Shown in pieces: positions 7,619 through 16,681 of a DNA stretch of 47,935 bases. Within the stretch, counting starts at the first letter, position 1. Each line of letters starts with the position of its first letter. The stretch is taken from NCBI GenBank assembly GCA_045537915.1, contig JAZSQK010000059.1, positions 1 through 47,935 on the forward strand, read 5' to 3'. The notes below the pieces were generated by a model, which worked only from the letters and a program-made list of their open reading frames with translations, was not told where the DNA came from and ran no database searches. This DNA comes from SFWF01 sp045537915 (lineage in GTDB: Bacteria > Bacillota > Clostridia > Oscillospirales > Acutalibacteraceae). The position numbers and the translations under genes were made by a program.

Positions 7619-9652
7619 ATGCAGTTTAAGCGCTGGTCGCAAAACAGACTTGATAAGCAACTCGCTGCCGAGTTGGCAGAGGAGTGTAATGTAGATGCTT
7701 TTGTCGCTTTAGTCGCTGCAGGCAGAGGCTACAGTGATCCCGTCGAGCTCGAACAACTGCTTTCTCCCGAGGTTATAATGGCCGACCCTTATGAGCTTTC
7801 GGATATGGAAAGGGCGGTCGAGGTTATAAGCGACGCAATATATGCCGATGAGCTTATTGCCGTCTTTGGAGACTATGATGTCGACGGAGTGACGGCAACA
7901 GCCCTTTTGTACAGCTACCTCAAGGAAAAGGGCGCAAGGGTAATATACGCTATACCCGACAGAGAAAAGGACGGATACGGCATAAATATGGCGGCGGTCG
8001 ATCGTCTTCGTATGCAGAATGTCGACCTTATAATTACGGTTGACAATGGCATTGCCGCAATAGATGAAATAGAGTATGCTAAATCCCTCGGAATAAAGGT
8101 GGTTGTAACCGACCATCATCTGCCGTCGGATATAATTCCGAGAGCAGATGCCGTAATAGATCCGCACAGACCGGACGATTTGTCCGAGTTTAAAGAAGTC
8201 TGCGGCGTAATGGTTGCCTTTAAGCTTGTCTGCGCACTCGAGGGTAAAAGTCCCGAAGAAATGCTTTATGAGTTTTCTGACCTTGTCGCAATAGGCACGG
8301 TGGCTGATGTTATGCCCCTTGTAAACGAAAACCGAGCGGTTGTCAGAGAGGGCGTAAATCTTATAATCGACTCGGCAAGAATCGGAATTTATGCTCTTCT
8401 TAAAGCGTCGGGCATTGAGCCTGAAAGTCTTACGGCATCAAGAATAGCCTATTCAATAGCGCCGAGACTTAATGCCGCAGGCAGAATGGGAGATGCCGCA
8501 CGTGCGGTAGAACTGCTGCTTTGCGAAGACGAGGAGGTTGCAAAGGGACTTTCCGAAACCCTTTGTCACGAAAATATAAAACGCCAGTCGCTCGAAAAGG
8601 AAATATTTGCCGAAGCGGTTAAAAGTGTTGAGAAAAAGGGCTATAAGCACAACAGGGTTATAGTCGTCGAGGGCGAAAACTGGCACGGCGGTGTCATAGG
8701 CATTGTTGCCGCCCGTCTTTGTGAAAAATACGGCAGACCTGCTATTGTTCTTTCCTGTACAGATGGTGTTGCAAACGGCTCGGCAAGAAGCATAGAGGGC
8801 TTTTCTATCCACGATGCGATACAGCATTGCTCATATTTGCTTTCAAAATTCGGCGGTCATGAAATGGCGGCGGGAATAACCCTTCCTGTTTCCTATATAA
8901 ATGATTTCAGAAGGGCTATAAATGAATATGCGGCAGATCTTGAGCGTGTTTACCCCGAAATCAGACTTGACTGCAAACTCAACCCTTCGGCACTTTGTGT
9001 CGATCTTGCCGAGGATATAAAAAGTCTTGAGCCCTTCGGAGCAGGAAATCCTGTGCCGCTTTTTGGCATATTTAACCTTACGGTCGACAGAATAACAACT
9101 GTGGGAAAGGGTAATCATCTGCGACTTACTTTAAGCCGTGAGGGCGTAAGCTTTAACGCAATGATGTTCGGGACTACACCCAATGCCTTCGGCTTTGATG
9201 TCGGGGACACGGTTGACGTTGTTGTAACCCTTGATACAAACGAGTATAACGGCTCGGTGTCGCTGACCGTAAGTATAAAGGGTATAAGACCGAGCGGTTG
9301 CGACTGGGATAAAATTCTTGTGGATACAGATGAGTATGAAAGCTTTAAATCGGGGCTTGGCGGAGATTATTCTGCGATATCGCCAAACAGACAGGAGGTA
9401 GCCTCGGTTTATAGGGAAATACTAAAAAATGAAACAGGTCTTGATAAACTGGTCAACAAAACGCTTTCGGATATTGGCCCTGCAAAAACCCTAATAGCCG
9501 CCGAAGCGCTTTGTGAGCTTGGAGTTTGCGCTCTGTATGACCGTGAGGGTATAGCAACCATACGAATAGCTAACAAAGATAAAAAGGTAAATCTCGAGGA
9601 CTGTGAGATTTTACATAAACTAAAAAGAGAGGAGGGCGAACCATGGAAATAG
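7619..9652 (+). CDS. recJ: Single-stranded-DNA-specific exonuclease RecJ
   Basis: 5'-3' ssDNA exonuclease of recombination and mismatch repair. It is 677 aa, within the usual RecJ range. The DHH phosphoesterase motifs are visible as FGDYDVDGVTATALLY near residue 80 and VTDHHLP near residue 163. The DHHA1 motif is present as SKFGGHEMAAGITL near residue 405, followed by an OB-like RecJ domain and a Firmicutes-type C-terminal extension. GGGAGGG lies 6-7 bases upstream of the ATG. Its end overlaps the start of rel by 10 bases, implying coupled translation. Confidence 0.96.
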   Translation: MQFKRWSQNRLDKQLAAELAEECNVDAFVALVAAGRGYSDPVELEQLLSPEVIMADPYELSDMERAVEVISDAIYADELIAVFGDYDVDGVTATALLYSYLKEKGARVIYAIPDREKDGYGINMAAVDRLRMQNVDLIITVDNGIAAIDEIEYAKSLGIKVVVTDHHLPSDIIPRADAVIDPHRPDDLSEFKEVCGVMVAFKLVCALEGKSPEEMLYEFSDLVAIGTVADVMPLVNENRAVVREGVNLIIDSARIGIYALLKASGIEPESLTASRIAYSIAPRLNAAGRMGDAARAVELLLCEDEEVAKGLSETLCHENIKRQSLEKEIFAEAVKSVEKKGYKHNRVIVVEGENWHGGVIGIVAARLCEKYGRPAIVLSCTDGVANGSARSIEGFSIHDAIQHCSYLLSKFGGHEMAAGITLPVSYINDFRRAINEYAADLERVYPEIRLDCKLNPSALCVDLAEDIKSLEPFGAGNPVPLFGIFNLTVDRITTVGKGNHLRLTLSREGVSFNAMMFGTTPNAFGFDVGDTVDVVVTLDTNEYNGSVSLTVSIKGIRPSGCDWDKILVDTDEYESFKSGLGGDYSAISPNRQEVASVYREILKNETGLDKLVNKTLSDIGPAKTLIAAEALCELGVCALYDREGIATIRIANKDKKVNLEDCEILHKLKREEGEPWK

Positions 9653-11835
9653 AAAAGAAATACGAAAGCAATTACGAATACCTTGTAGAACTGATGGAAA
9701 AACAGGGAAACAGTTATGATTTTCCCCTTATAAGAAAGGCTTTTGAGCTTTGTGTCGAAGCGCATAAGGGACAGTACCGTAAATCCCATGAGGAGTTTTA
9801 CTGCCATCCATTCAGCGTAGCAAAGATAATAATTCAGCTTGGTATGGATTCCCAGTCTATTGCCGCCGCCCTTCTTCACGATGTCGTTGAGGATACAGAT
9901 ATAGGTCTGGACCAGATAAAACAGCAGTTCGGAAACGATGTCGCCGCCCTTGTTGACGGTGTTACAAAGATTGGACGAATTCAGTACACAACCCGTGAAC
10001 AGCAGCAGGCAGAGTCGCTGCGTAAAATGCTTATCGCAATGGGTAAGGATATCAGGGTTATCATCATCAAGCTTGCCGACCGTTTGCACAATATGAGGAC
10101 AATAGATTCTCTCGATGAACAGAAGCAGAGGGATAAGGCACTTGAAACTATTGAAATTTACGCCCCGATAGCCCATCGGCTCGGTATCAGAGCCATAAAG
10201 GATGAGCTTGAGGATATTTCAATACGCCTTTTAGACCCAATTGCATATCACGAAATAGAGGGACTTCTTTCGGAAAAGCAGAACTTCAGAGAGGCGACCT
10301 TCAAGGTTTTAAGGGATAAAATAGAGCAGAGATTGAAAGAGGAAATGCCTGAGGTTGAAATAGTGCTTCAGTCAAGGGTAAAATCCGTGCCGGGAATATA
10401 CCGCAAAATGTTTATTCAGGGTAAGGATTTTGATGAAATATACGACGTATATGCAGTCAGAGTTATTACCACTACGGTTACCGATTGCTACAATGTGCTC
10501 GGTATAATGCACGATATGTTCAGACCGATTCCCGGACGCTTTAAGGATTACATCTCAACTCCAAAGCCCAATATGTACCAGTCGCTTCACACTACCGTTA
10601 TCGGCAGAGATGCGATACCCTTCGAAATTCAGATAAGAACCTTTGAAATGCACCACACAGCAGAGTTCGGTGTTGCGGCTCACTGGAAATATAAAGAGGG
10701 TATTACCGAAAACGATTCACACATGGAGAACCGTTTTGAGTGGATAAGACAGGTGCTTGAAAACGGGGCGGACGATGCTTCTGACCTTGTAAGAACCATA
10801 AAGATAGATCTTTCCCAGGAGGATGTCTTTGCGGTAACTCCCAAGGGAGATGTTATAAATCTTCCTACAGGAGCAACGGTTATCGATTTTGCCTTTGCGA
10901 TACATTCGGCGGTCGGAGTAAGAATGGTCGGAGCAAAGGTCGACGGCAAAATAGTCCCCATTACCCACGAGGTAAAAACGGGCGAAATTATTGAGATACT
11001 CACAACAAATCAGGCAGGTCACGGACCTTCTCGTGACTGGCTTAATATCGCAGTAACAAATTCTGCAAAGGCAAAAATCCGTTCCTGGTTTAAAAAGGAG
11101 CGGAGAGAGGAAAATATCCAGACAGGAAGGTCTGCGCTTGAATCTGAATTCAGGAAGAACGCCATTGTTCTTCCCGAAGATGAAATGATAAGCTTTATCG
11201 AGGATATTGCAAAAAGACAGCGTGTCAGCGGCGCAGATGAGCTTTATGCAGCCATCGGCTACGGCGGAATATCCTTAGAAAAAATAATGCCTCGCATAAA
11301 AGAGGACTATGTAAAGCTTGTAAAGGCTTCAAAGGAGCCGAGACTTGAGGAGTATATCCAGAAGCACACCCCTCATTCCCACGAGGGCGTTGTAGTTGAG
11401 GGCATTGACAATTGTCTTATCAAGCTTTCAAAGTGTTGCGACCCGCTTCCCGGAGATAGCATAATCGGCTTTATAACCCGAGGACACGGCGTTTCTATTC
11501 ACAAAAGGGACTGTGTAAATGTGCCGAAAGATATTTCAAAGGCTGAGGAGAAAGACCGCTGGATAGGAGCCTACTGGGCAGATGACGGAAGAACCTCCTT
11601 CACCTCGACCATTCAGATAACAGGTCTTGACCGTGACGGACTGCTTGCCGATATTACAAATGTTCTCTTTAACATGCGTGTCGGACTTCATGCGGTTAAT
11701 GCGAGAGCCGTCAAGGGCGGAAATTGCATTATTACGGTTACGGTTTCGGCGGCAAGTGTTGAGCATTTGCAGAGCATTATTGCCAAGCTCAAAAAGCTTG
11801 GCGGAGTATACAGTGTGGAGAGAACAAATCGATGA
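9643..11835 (+). CDS. rel: Bifunctional (p)ppGpp synthetase/hydrolase (Rel)
   Basis: Stringent-response enzyme that makes and degrades (p)ppGpp, 730 aa. Domain order: an HD hydrolase with ALLHDVVEDT near residue 79, a synthetase domain with RFKDYI near residue 299 and NMYQSLHTTV, TGS near 390-450, and a C-terminal ACT domain from about 655. The HD residues are intact. The RFKD motif, rather than the ExDD of mono-functional RelA, argues for a bifunctional Rel. The recJ-rel-dtd order recurs in Clostridia. Its ATGA end overlaps the start of dtd. Confidence 0.96.
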   Translation: MEIEKKYESNYEYLVELMEKQGNSYDFPLIRKAFELCVEAHKGQYRKSHEEFYCHPFSVAKIIIQLGMDSQSIAAALLHDVVEDTDIGLDQIKQQFGNDVAALVDGVTKIGRIQYTTREQQQAESLRKMLIAMGKDIRVIIIKLADRLHNMRTIDSLDEQKQRDKALETIEIYAPIAHRLGIRAIKDELEDISIRLLDPIAYHEIEGLLSEKQNFREATFKVLRDKIEQRLKEEMPEVEIVLQSRVKSVPGIYRKMFIQGKDFDEIYDVYAVRVITTTVTDCYNVLGIMHDMFRPIPGRFKDYISTPKPNMYQSLHTTVIGRDAIPFEIQIRTFEMHHTAEFGVAAHWKYKEGITENDSHMENRFEWIRQVLENGADDASDLVRTIKIDLSQEDVFAVTPKGDVINLPTGATVIDFAFAIHSAVGVRMVGAKVDGKIVPITHEVKTGEIIEILTTNQAGHGPSRDWLNIAVTNSAKAKIRSWFKKERREENIQTGRSALESEFRKNAIVLPEDEMISFIEDIAKRQRVSGADELYAAIGYGGISLEKIMPRIKEDYVKLVKASKEPRLEEYIQKHTPHSHEGVVVEGIDNCLIKLSKCCDPLPGDSIIGFITRGHGVSIHKRDCVNVPKDISKAEEKDRWIGAYWADDGRTSFTSTIQITGLDRDGLLADITNVLFNMRVGLHAVNARAVKGGNCIITVTVSAASVEHLQSIIAKLKKLGGVYSVERTNR

Positions 11836-12296
11836 AAGCAGTTATACAAAGGGTAAAGACAAGCTCGGTCGCAGTGGACGGAAAAACTGTCGGCAGTATT
11901 GAAAAAGGACTGCTTATTTTGCTCGGAGTGACTAAGGAAGATACAAAAAATGACGCTGAGCTTATGGCGAGAAAAATTGCGAATATGAGAATATTTACCG
12001 ACAGTGAAGATAAAATGAATCTGTCCTTGTTATCGGTTGAGGGGGAAGCGCTCGTGATATCAAACTTTACCCTCTGTGCCGATCTGCGAAAGGGAACAAG
12101 GCCGTCCTTTGACCCTGCAATGTCACCCGATTCGGCAAATGAGCATTACGAATATTTTTGCAATGCGCTCGAAAAAGAGGGAATAAAAAATGTCCAAAAG
12201 GGCGTTTTCGGGGCTGAAATGGAGGTTTCCATTATAAACGACGGGCCTGTAACATTTTCTCTCGATACACGACTGTGGAGCAAAGGAAACCCGTAA
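11832..12296 (+). CDS. dtd: D-aminoacyl-tRNA deacylase
   Basis: Removes D-amino acids (and glycine mischarged on tRNA-Ala) from tRNAs, 154 aa. The family motifs are present: NFTLCADLRKGTRPSF near residue 77 and GPVTFSLDT near residue 137. The latter differs slightly from the usual GPVTL form. It overlaps the rel stop by an ATGA junction and sits 3 bases before hemZ. The rel-dtd pair is a well-known Firmicutes arrangement. Confidence 0.95.
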   Translation: MKAVIQRVKTSSVAVDGKTVGSIEKGLLILLGVTKEDTKNDAELMARKIANMRIFTDSEDKMNLSLLSVEGEALVISNFTLCADLRKGTRPSFDPAMSPDSANEHYEYFCNALEKEGIKNVQKGVFGAEMEVSIINDGPVTFSLDTRLWSKGNP

Positions 12297-12299
12297 GAA

Positions 12300-13748
12300 A
12301 TGAATTTATGTAACATCAACCACAGCTTCAATTACGAACTCGAAAAGCTGTGCAGAATATTTCTTCCTTTCGAAAAAATAAATATAATAAATGAAATAAA
12401 GCCGGACGATATCTGGGCTGTGTGCAGATTGTCAGAGGACGGAAAAACGGTCTTTGCCAGTCTTTCGGCAGGAGATGTCAGCACAGAAAGAGAGGCTTTA
12501 TGCGCCTGTGAACCAAAGGAACAGGAACTAGCCCTTGCAACCTGTCTTTATGAGTGCTTTTCAGAGCTGACGGGATACAGGTCTCAGTGGGGGATCCTCA
12601 CAGGTGTCCGTCCGGTCAAGCTTTATCACAAGCTGGTCGATTCTATAGGCGAGGAAAGGGCAAAGGACTACTTCAAAAACACCCTGCTTGTATCTGACAG
12701 AAAGATAGAGCTTTGTGCCGAGACAATGGCGCCTGAGTATGAAATTATAGAGAAAAGCCGGAATAATTCTTTTAGTCTTTATATTTCTATTCCGTTTTGT
12801 CCTACCAGATGTGCATACTGCTCCTTTGTTTCCCATTCGGTCGATAAGGCGGGAGGTCTTATAGACCGTTATACAGAGCTCTTGTGTGAGGAAATAAGGC
12901 AGACGGCAAAAATTGCAAACAAGCTCGGACTCGTTCTGCAGACCGTCTATATCGGCGGAGGCACACCCGTTGCCCTGGGCGCAGAACAGCTTGGCAAAAT
13001 AATGAAAACGGTCCGAGAAAGCTTTGATTTCAGCTCGGTTTTGGAGTTTACCGTTGAGGCGGGCAGACCTGACGCTATAACCGAGCAAAAGCTTCTGGAA
13101 ATAAAGAAATGGGGAGCTACAAGAATCAGCATAAACCCCCAGACAATGTCGGACAGTGTCCTTTGTGAGATAGGAAGAAACCACACCGCAAGACAGACAG
13201 AGGAGGCATTTGCTCTGGCAAGACGACTCGGATTTAACAATATAAATACCGACCTTATCGCAGGGCTTCCTACCGATACATATGAGGGATTTAAGGAAAC
13301 GGTAGATAAAATAATTTCAATGGACCCCGAAAGTGTAACGGTTCACTCTCTCTCGGTAAAAAGGGCTTCGGATTTGTCGGCAAACCGAAGACTGCCCGAC
13401 ACAAAGACGGGAGAGATTGCCGCCGATATGGTAAACTACGCAAAGGAAAAGCTTTGCGAGGCGGGAATACTGCCTTATTATCTGTACCGACAGAGCAAAA
13501 CGGTGGGCAATCTTGAGAATGTAGGATATGCGAAAAAAGGCTTTGAGGGGCTTTACAATGTCTATATTATGGATGAAACCCATACCATTCTTGCCTGTGG
13601 AGCCTCGGGGGTAACAAAGCTGCGTCAGCCGGATACAAACCGAATTGAAAGAATATATAATTATAAGTACCCTTATGAGTATATAGACAGATTTGACGAG
13701 ATGATTGCCAGGAAAAAGGGTATCGAACTATTTTATAAAAGCTTTTGA
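12300..13748 (+). CDS. hemZ: Radical SAM coproporphyrinogen III dehydrogenase-like protein HemZ
   Basis: HemZ-type member of the HemN radical SAM family, 482 aa. The 4Fe-4S motif CPTRCAYC gives Cys 167, 171 and 174, preceded by YISIPF. YIGGGTPVAL and INPQTM follow, as expected for HemN-like enzymes. The ~160-residue N-terminal extension before the radical SAM core distinguishes HemZ from HemN and HemW. No other haem-biosynthesis gene is visible in the window, so the haem role is inferred from family only. Confidence 0.9.
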   Translation: MNLCNINHSFNYELEKLCRIFLPFEKINIINEIKPDDIWAVCRLSEDGKTVFASLSAGDVSTEREALCACEPKEQELALATCLYECFSELTGYRSQWGILTGVRPVKLYHKLVDSIGEERAKDYFKNTLLVSDRKIELCAETMAPEYEIIEKSRNNSFSLYISIPFCPTRCAYCSFVSHSVDKAGGLIDRYTELLCEEIRQTAKIANKLGLVLQTVYIGGGTPVALGAEQLGKIMKTVRESFDFSSVLEFTVEAGRPDAITEQKLLEIKKWGATRISINPQTMSDSVLCEIGRNHTARQTEEAFALARRLGFNNINTDLIAGLPTDTYEGFKETVDKIISMDPESVTVHSLSVKRASDLSANRRLPDTKTGEIAADMVNYAKEKLCEAGILPYYLYRQSKTVGNLENVGYAKKGFEGLYNVYIMDETHTILACGASGVTKLRQPDTNRIERIYNYKYPYEYIDRFDEMIARKKGIELFYKSF

Positions 13749-13774
13749 AAAATGTTAGAAACGGAGTGTTATGT

Positions 13775-14137
13775 ATGGATTTTTATGATGTAGTAGACAA
13801 GGCTAAAAAGGGCTTTGATACAGCCTGTAAAGCAACCGAAACAGCAATAAATACCTCAAAGCAAAGATTAGACCAGGCGGCGCTAGAGTCAAAGCTTTCA
13901 AAAAGCTATGAGATACTCGGAAAATACTGCTATGATGCCTTTATGCATGGAACAACGGTCGACAAAGAGGCGGTAGAACCTATTACCGACGACATAACCG
14001 AAAAAATAGAGCAGATAGAACTGCTCAAAAAAGAGATTCTTAAGGCAAAAAACAAGAAAGTCTGTACTGAATGCGGAGCCGAAGTGAATAAAACGGCGCT
14101 ATTCTGCAGCAAATGCGGCGCAAAGATAGGCGAGTGA
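13775..14137 (+). CDS. Zinc-ribbon domain protein of unknown function
   Basis: Small protein of 120 aa starting at the ATG at 13775 (GGAG 8 bases upstream). The longer frame from 13745 has no ribosome-binding site and overlaps hemZ. The first 95 residues are predicted helical and charged, rich in Lys and Glu, and could form a coiled coil. The C-terminus is a classic zinc ribbon with CTECG and CSKCG about 16 residues apart. It sits between hemZ and mtnN in the same operon. No specific function is recognised. Confidence 0.82.
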   Translation: MDFYDVVDKAKKGFDTACKATETAINTSKQRLDQAALESKLSKSYEILGKYCYDAFMHGTTVDKEAVEPITDDITEKIEQIELLKKEILKAKNKKVCTECGAEVNKTALFCSKCGAKIGE

Positions 14138-14142
14138 GCTTT

Positions 14143-14823
14143 ATGAAGAAAATTGGACTTATAATTGCCGATGAAAGCGAATATATCGCAATAAGAGACT
14201 GGGCAAAGGCAAATTCTGCCGAACGCCAAGATTTTTTCACAAGAGAGGGTCACAGATTTTTGCTTGATGACAAAACACAAGTCCATTCTGTCCTCTGCGG
14301 AGTCGGAATGGTCAATGCGGCGGCAGCAGCGACATATCTTGTGGGTCTTGGCTGTGAAGCGATATTCAATTTTGGACTATCGGGTGGGATTTCAAACATA
14401 GCCAGAGGCGAGTTTATGGTCGCAACAAGCTTTATAGAGCACGATTTTGACCTTACTCCGCTCGGCTACGAGCCTTGCCAGAAGCCGCTTCAGGAATATG
14501 TCTATAATGCGGATGAAAAAATGATAAACCTCGCAACAGAGCTCTACCCCTTCCTTAAAAGCGGAGTTGCAGTCAGCGGAGATTCCTTTATCTGTGATGA
14601 TAACAAAAGAAATTTCTTTAAAGACCGCTTTAACGCTATGTCCTGTGATATGGAATCCGCAGCGATAGCCTATGTCTGTTCGATCGCAAAAACACCCTTT
14701 TTATCCCTCAGAAAGATATCCGATGATGCGGGAAATGAGGCTAACGAGAGCTATAAAGAGGCAATGAATATCGAGGGCAAAGAGGTTTTGGAGATTCTGT
14801 TTACCCTTATGAAGAGGGCTTAA
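14143..14823 (+). CDS. mtnN: 5'-methylthioadenosine/S-adenosylhomocysteine nucleosidase-like protein
   Basis: PNP/UDP-phosphorylase-family nucleosidase that would release adenine from MTA and SAH, 226 aa from the ATG at 14143, five bases after the zinc-ribbon stop. Near the N-terminus is GLIIADESEY, with Glu where MTAN has its acid Glu. Then come GVGMVNAAAAATYL and FNFGLSGGI. The nucleoside-binding CDMESAAIAYV and the SDDAG with the catalytic Asp follow. These match the MTAN subfamily. The ribosome-binding site is weak, suggesting translation coupled to the upstream gene. A related nucleosidase (futalosine or purine) cannot be fully excluded. Confidence 0.85.
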   Translation: MKKIGLIIADESEYIAIRDWAKANSAERQDFFTREGHRFLLDDKTQVHSVLCGVGMVNAAAAATYLVGLGCEAIFNFGLSGGISNIARGEFMVATSFIEHDFDLTPLGYEPCQKPLQEYVYNADEKMINLATELYPFLKSGVAVSGDSFICDDNKRNFFKDRFNAMSCDMESAAIAYVCSIAKTPFLSLRKISDDAGNEANESYKEAMNIEGKEVLEILFTLMKRA

Positions 14824-14939
14824 GTTTCAACTTTAGTGTAAAAATATTGTAGAAAAGTGCAAAAACAATAAAAATTTCAGAAAAAGTCAATTAAAATAAG
14901 GCATTTTCACAAAAAAATAGTTGATTTCAGGTGTAAAAT
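14824..14939. other. AT-rich intergenic stretch before mazG
   Basis: 116 bases with no gene, hairpin or terminator that I can support. It probably contains the mazG promoter, but no box pair with good spacing stands out. Confidence 0.4.
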
Positions 14940-15698
14940 ATGGTACAAATAAATGTAGGGCAAGAAGAAAAGTTTACCACAAAACAGCTTCTTGAAATTA
15001 TGAGAGCCTTGAGGGCGCCGGGCGGTTGTCCTTGGGACAGAGAACAGACCCATAAAAGCATCAGAAAGGATCTTCTTGAAGAGGCCTACGAGGTTGCCGA
15101 CGCCATAGATAAAAGCGATGATACAGCCCTCTGTGAAGAACTGGGAGATCTGCTTTTACAGGTGGTTTTTCATTCGGCAATCGCCGAGGAGGAAAATGCA
15201 TTTTCCTATAGCGATGTGGTTGACGGCATCTGCAGAAAGCTTATTCTGCGCCATCCTCATGTTTTCGGCAAGGAAAGGGCAGAAAACTCGACCGAGGTGC
15301 TTGACCTTTGGGATAAGGTAAAAATGGAGGAAAAGCATCAGGAAAGTTTTACCCAGACCTTAAGAAGTGTGCCCGAGGCATTTCCGGCCCTTATGCGAAG
15401 CGCAAAGGTTCAGAAAAGAGCCGCCAAGGCAGGACTCCAAACCGATTGCAGCGCAGAAAAACTAGGACAGTTAGCCCACGAACTTTGCGAGGCACAGAGC
15501 AGGGGGGACAAGCCCTTGCAAAAGGAGCTTTACTCAAAGATTCTGTTTTGTGCGGCAGGTATGCAAAGGGGTCTGTCGCTAGATGCTGAGGAGGCGCTCA
15601 ATGCGCAGACAAATCTCTTTATAGAACGGTTTGAAAAGGCAGAGAAGCTATCCGGGCAAAAGGGCATATCGATTTGCGAGGCATATACAGAGAATTAA
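14940..15698 (+). CDS. mazG: Nucleoside triphosphate pyrophosphohydrolase MazG (YabN C-terminal type)
   Basis: Hydrolyses NTPs/dNTPs to monophosphates and PPi, a house-cleaning role, 252 aa. The all-alpha MazG signature is clear: GGCPWDREQTHKSIRK near residue 24, then LLEEAYEVADAI and ELGDLLLQVVFHS with the acidic metal ligands. A second, more degenerate MazG repeat occupies the C-terminal third. In B. subtilis the orthologous yabN precedes yabO-yabP-yabQ-divIC-yabR, and the same order follows here with hup inserted. The start has AGGTG 7 bases upstream. Confidence 0.94.
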   Translation: MVQINVGQEEKFTTKQLLEIMRALRAPGGCPWDREQTHKSIRKDLLEEAYEVADAIDKSDDTALCEELGDLLLQVVFHSAIAEEENAFSYSDVVDGICRKLILRHPHVFGKERAENSTEVLDLWDKVKMEEKHQESFTQTLRSVPEAFPALMRSAKVQKRAAKAGLQTDCSAEKLGQLAHELCEAQSRGDKPLQKELYSKILFCAAGMQRGLSLDAEEALNAQTNLFIERFEKAEKLSGQKGISICEAYTEN

Positions 15699-15756
15699 AA
15701 TTTTGTACTTCATACGGCGGTGCGCCGTTGAAAATATTATTTGGAGGTAAATTATT

Positions 15757-16032
15757 ATGAACAAAACTGAACTCGTAGCAGCCGTTGCTGAAAAAGCAGG
15801 AATTTCTAAGAAGGACGCTGATGCAGCAGTTGCAGCTTTCGTTGCTACTGTTACTGACGCTATGAAGGCAGGCGACAAGGTTGCTCTCGTTGGTTTCGGT
15901 ACTTTCGAGGCTCGTGAGCGTGCAGCAAGAGAGGGCGTAAACCCCGCTACAGGCGCAAAGATCAAGATCGCAGCTACAAAGGTTCCCGCTTTCAAGGCAG
16001 GAAAGGCTCTTAAGGACGCTATTGCAAAATAA
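15757..16032 (+). CDS. hup: HU-family DNA-binding protein
   Basis: Histone-like nucleoid protein of 91 aa that bends DNA as a dimer. MNKTELV at the start, VGFGTFEARERAAREG and NPATG in the DNA-binding arm are the HU hallmarks. GGAGGT lies 9 bases before the ATG, and a strong terminator follows. Codon use is visibly more biased (GCT, GAG, AAG rich) than in its neighbours, consistent with high expression. It lies between mazG and rqcP, an insertion into the otherwise conserved yab order that is also seen in other Clostridia. Confidence 0.97.
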   Translation: MNKTELVAAVAEKAGISKKDADAAVAAFVATVTDAMKAGDKVALVGFGTFEARERAAREGVNPATGAKIKIAATKVPAFKAGKALKDAIAK

Positions 16033-16051
16033 GCAAATACCGCAAAGGTAT

Positions 16052-16083
16052 AAAGCCGCCTTTAAGGCGGCTTTGTTCTTTTT
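16052..16083 (+). terminator. Rho-independent terminator after hup
   Basis: A 9-bp perfect stem (16052-16060 with 16066-16074), loop TTTAA, then a T-rich tail. The tail runs into the rqcP ribosome-binding site. Confidence 0.88.
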
Positions 16084-16095
16084 GGAGGCAGTAAA

Positions 16096-16362
16096 GTGAG
16101 ATTAGATAAATTTTTAAAGGTTTCAAGAATAATTAAGCGCCGTACGGTTGCAAATGAGGCCTGTGACGCAGGGAGAGTAAGCGTCAACGGGAGAACCGTA
16201 AAGGCGTCCTACGATGTTAAAGTGGGAGATATTATTGAAATAACCTTCGGCGCAAGAAGGGTCAAGGCCGAAGTTACGGCGGTACAGGAGGTAGTCCGTA
16301 AGGACGATTCGGCCCTTCTTTACCGCATAATAGAACAAACCGATTTAGGCAAACACGAATAA
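16096..16362 (+). CDS. rqcP: S4-domain ribosome quality-control factor RqcP (YabO)
   Basis: 88-aa S4 RNA-binding protein. In B. subtilis, RqcP (YabO) works with RqcH on obstructed 50S subunits to add Ala tails to stalled peptides. MRLDKFLKVSRIIKRRTVA and GRVSVNGRTVKAS are the S4 core. The start is GTG with GGAGG 7 bases upstream. Position (after mazG, before yabP-yabQ-divIC) supports RqcP over the related Hsp15 or RluD S4 domains. Confidence 0.93.
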   Translation: MRLDKFLKVSRIIKRRTVANEACDAGRVSVNGRTVKASYDVKVGDIIEITFGARRVKAEVTAVQEVVRKDDSALLYRIIEQTDLGKHE

Positions 16363-16368
16363 AATAAG

Positions 16369-16404
16369 CCGCCTGTAAATATAAATTTACAGGTGGTGTT
16401 TTTT
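16369..16404 (+). terminator. Terminator-like hairpin overlapping the yabP ribosome-binding site
   Basis: A 12-bp stem (16369-16380 with 16385-16396, one G-T pair) with a 4-base loop, then TG and six T (16399-16404), right before the yabP ATG. The 3' arm contains AGGTGG, the yabP Shine-Dalgarno. It can therefore act as a terminator for rqcP, a translational block on yabP, or both. Confidence 0.7.
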
Positions 16405-16677
16405 ATGGAGCAAAACTCAAATAGGCTTCACAGCGTCATAGTAGAACAACGGAAAAAACTGAATATGTCAGGGGTTACAGAGGTCGTAGGCTTTGAGGAT
16501 GAAACCATCATACTCAAGACCTCTCTCGGAGGACTGACAATTAAAGGACAGGGGCTTCATATAGGCTCCTTCAGCACACAGAGCACAGAGATAAATATAG
16601 ACGGCACTATTACTGCGCTGGTCTACACCGGCGAGGAATCCTCCAAGGGAGGCTTGCTGCGCAAGATTTTAAAATAG
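16405..16677 (+). CDS. yabP: Sporulation protein YabP
   Basis: 90-aa YabP family protein, in B. subtilis a sporulation gene whose loss lowers spore formation. The ATG at 16405 follows AGGTGG by 8 bases. The fold is beta-rich, with the family stretch LHSVIVEQRKKLNMSGVTEV near the start, followed by FEDETIILKTSLGGLTIKG. It lies between rqcP and yabQ exactly as in B. subtilis. Its ribosome-binding site is buried in a hairpin (16369-16396). Confidence 0.9.
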   Translation: MEQNSNRLHSVIVEQRKKLNMSGVTEVVGFEDETIILKTSLGGLTIKGQGLHIGSFSTQSTEINIDGTITALVYTGEESSKGGLLRKILK

Positions 16678-16681
16678 TACA

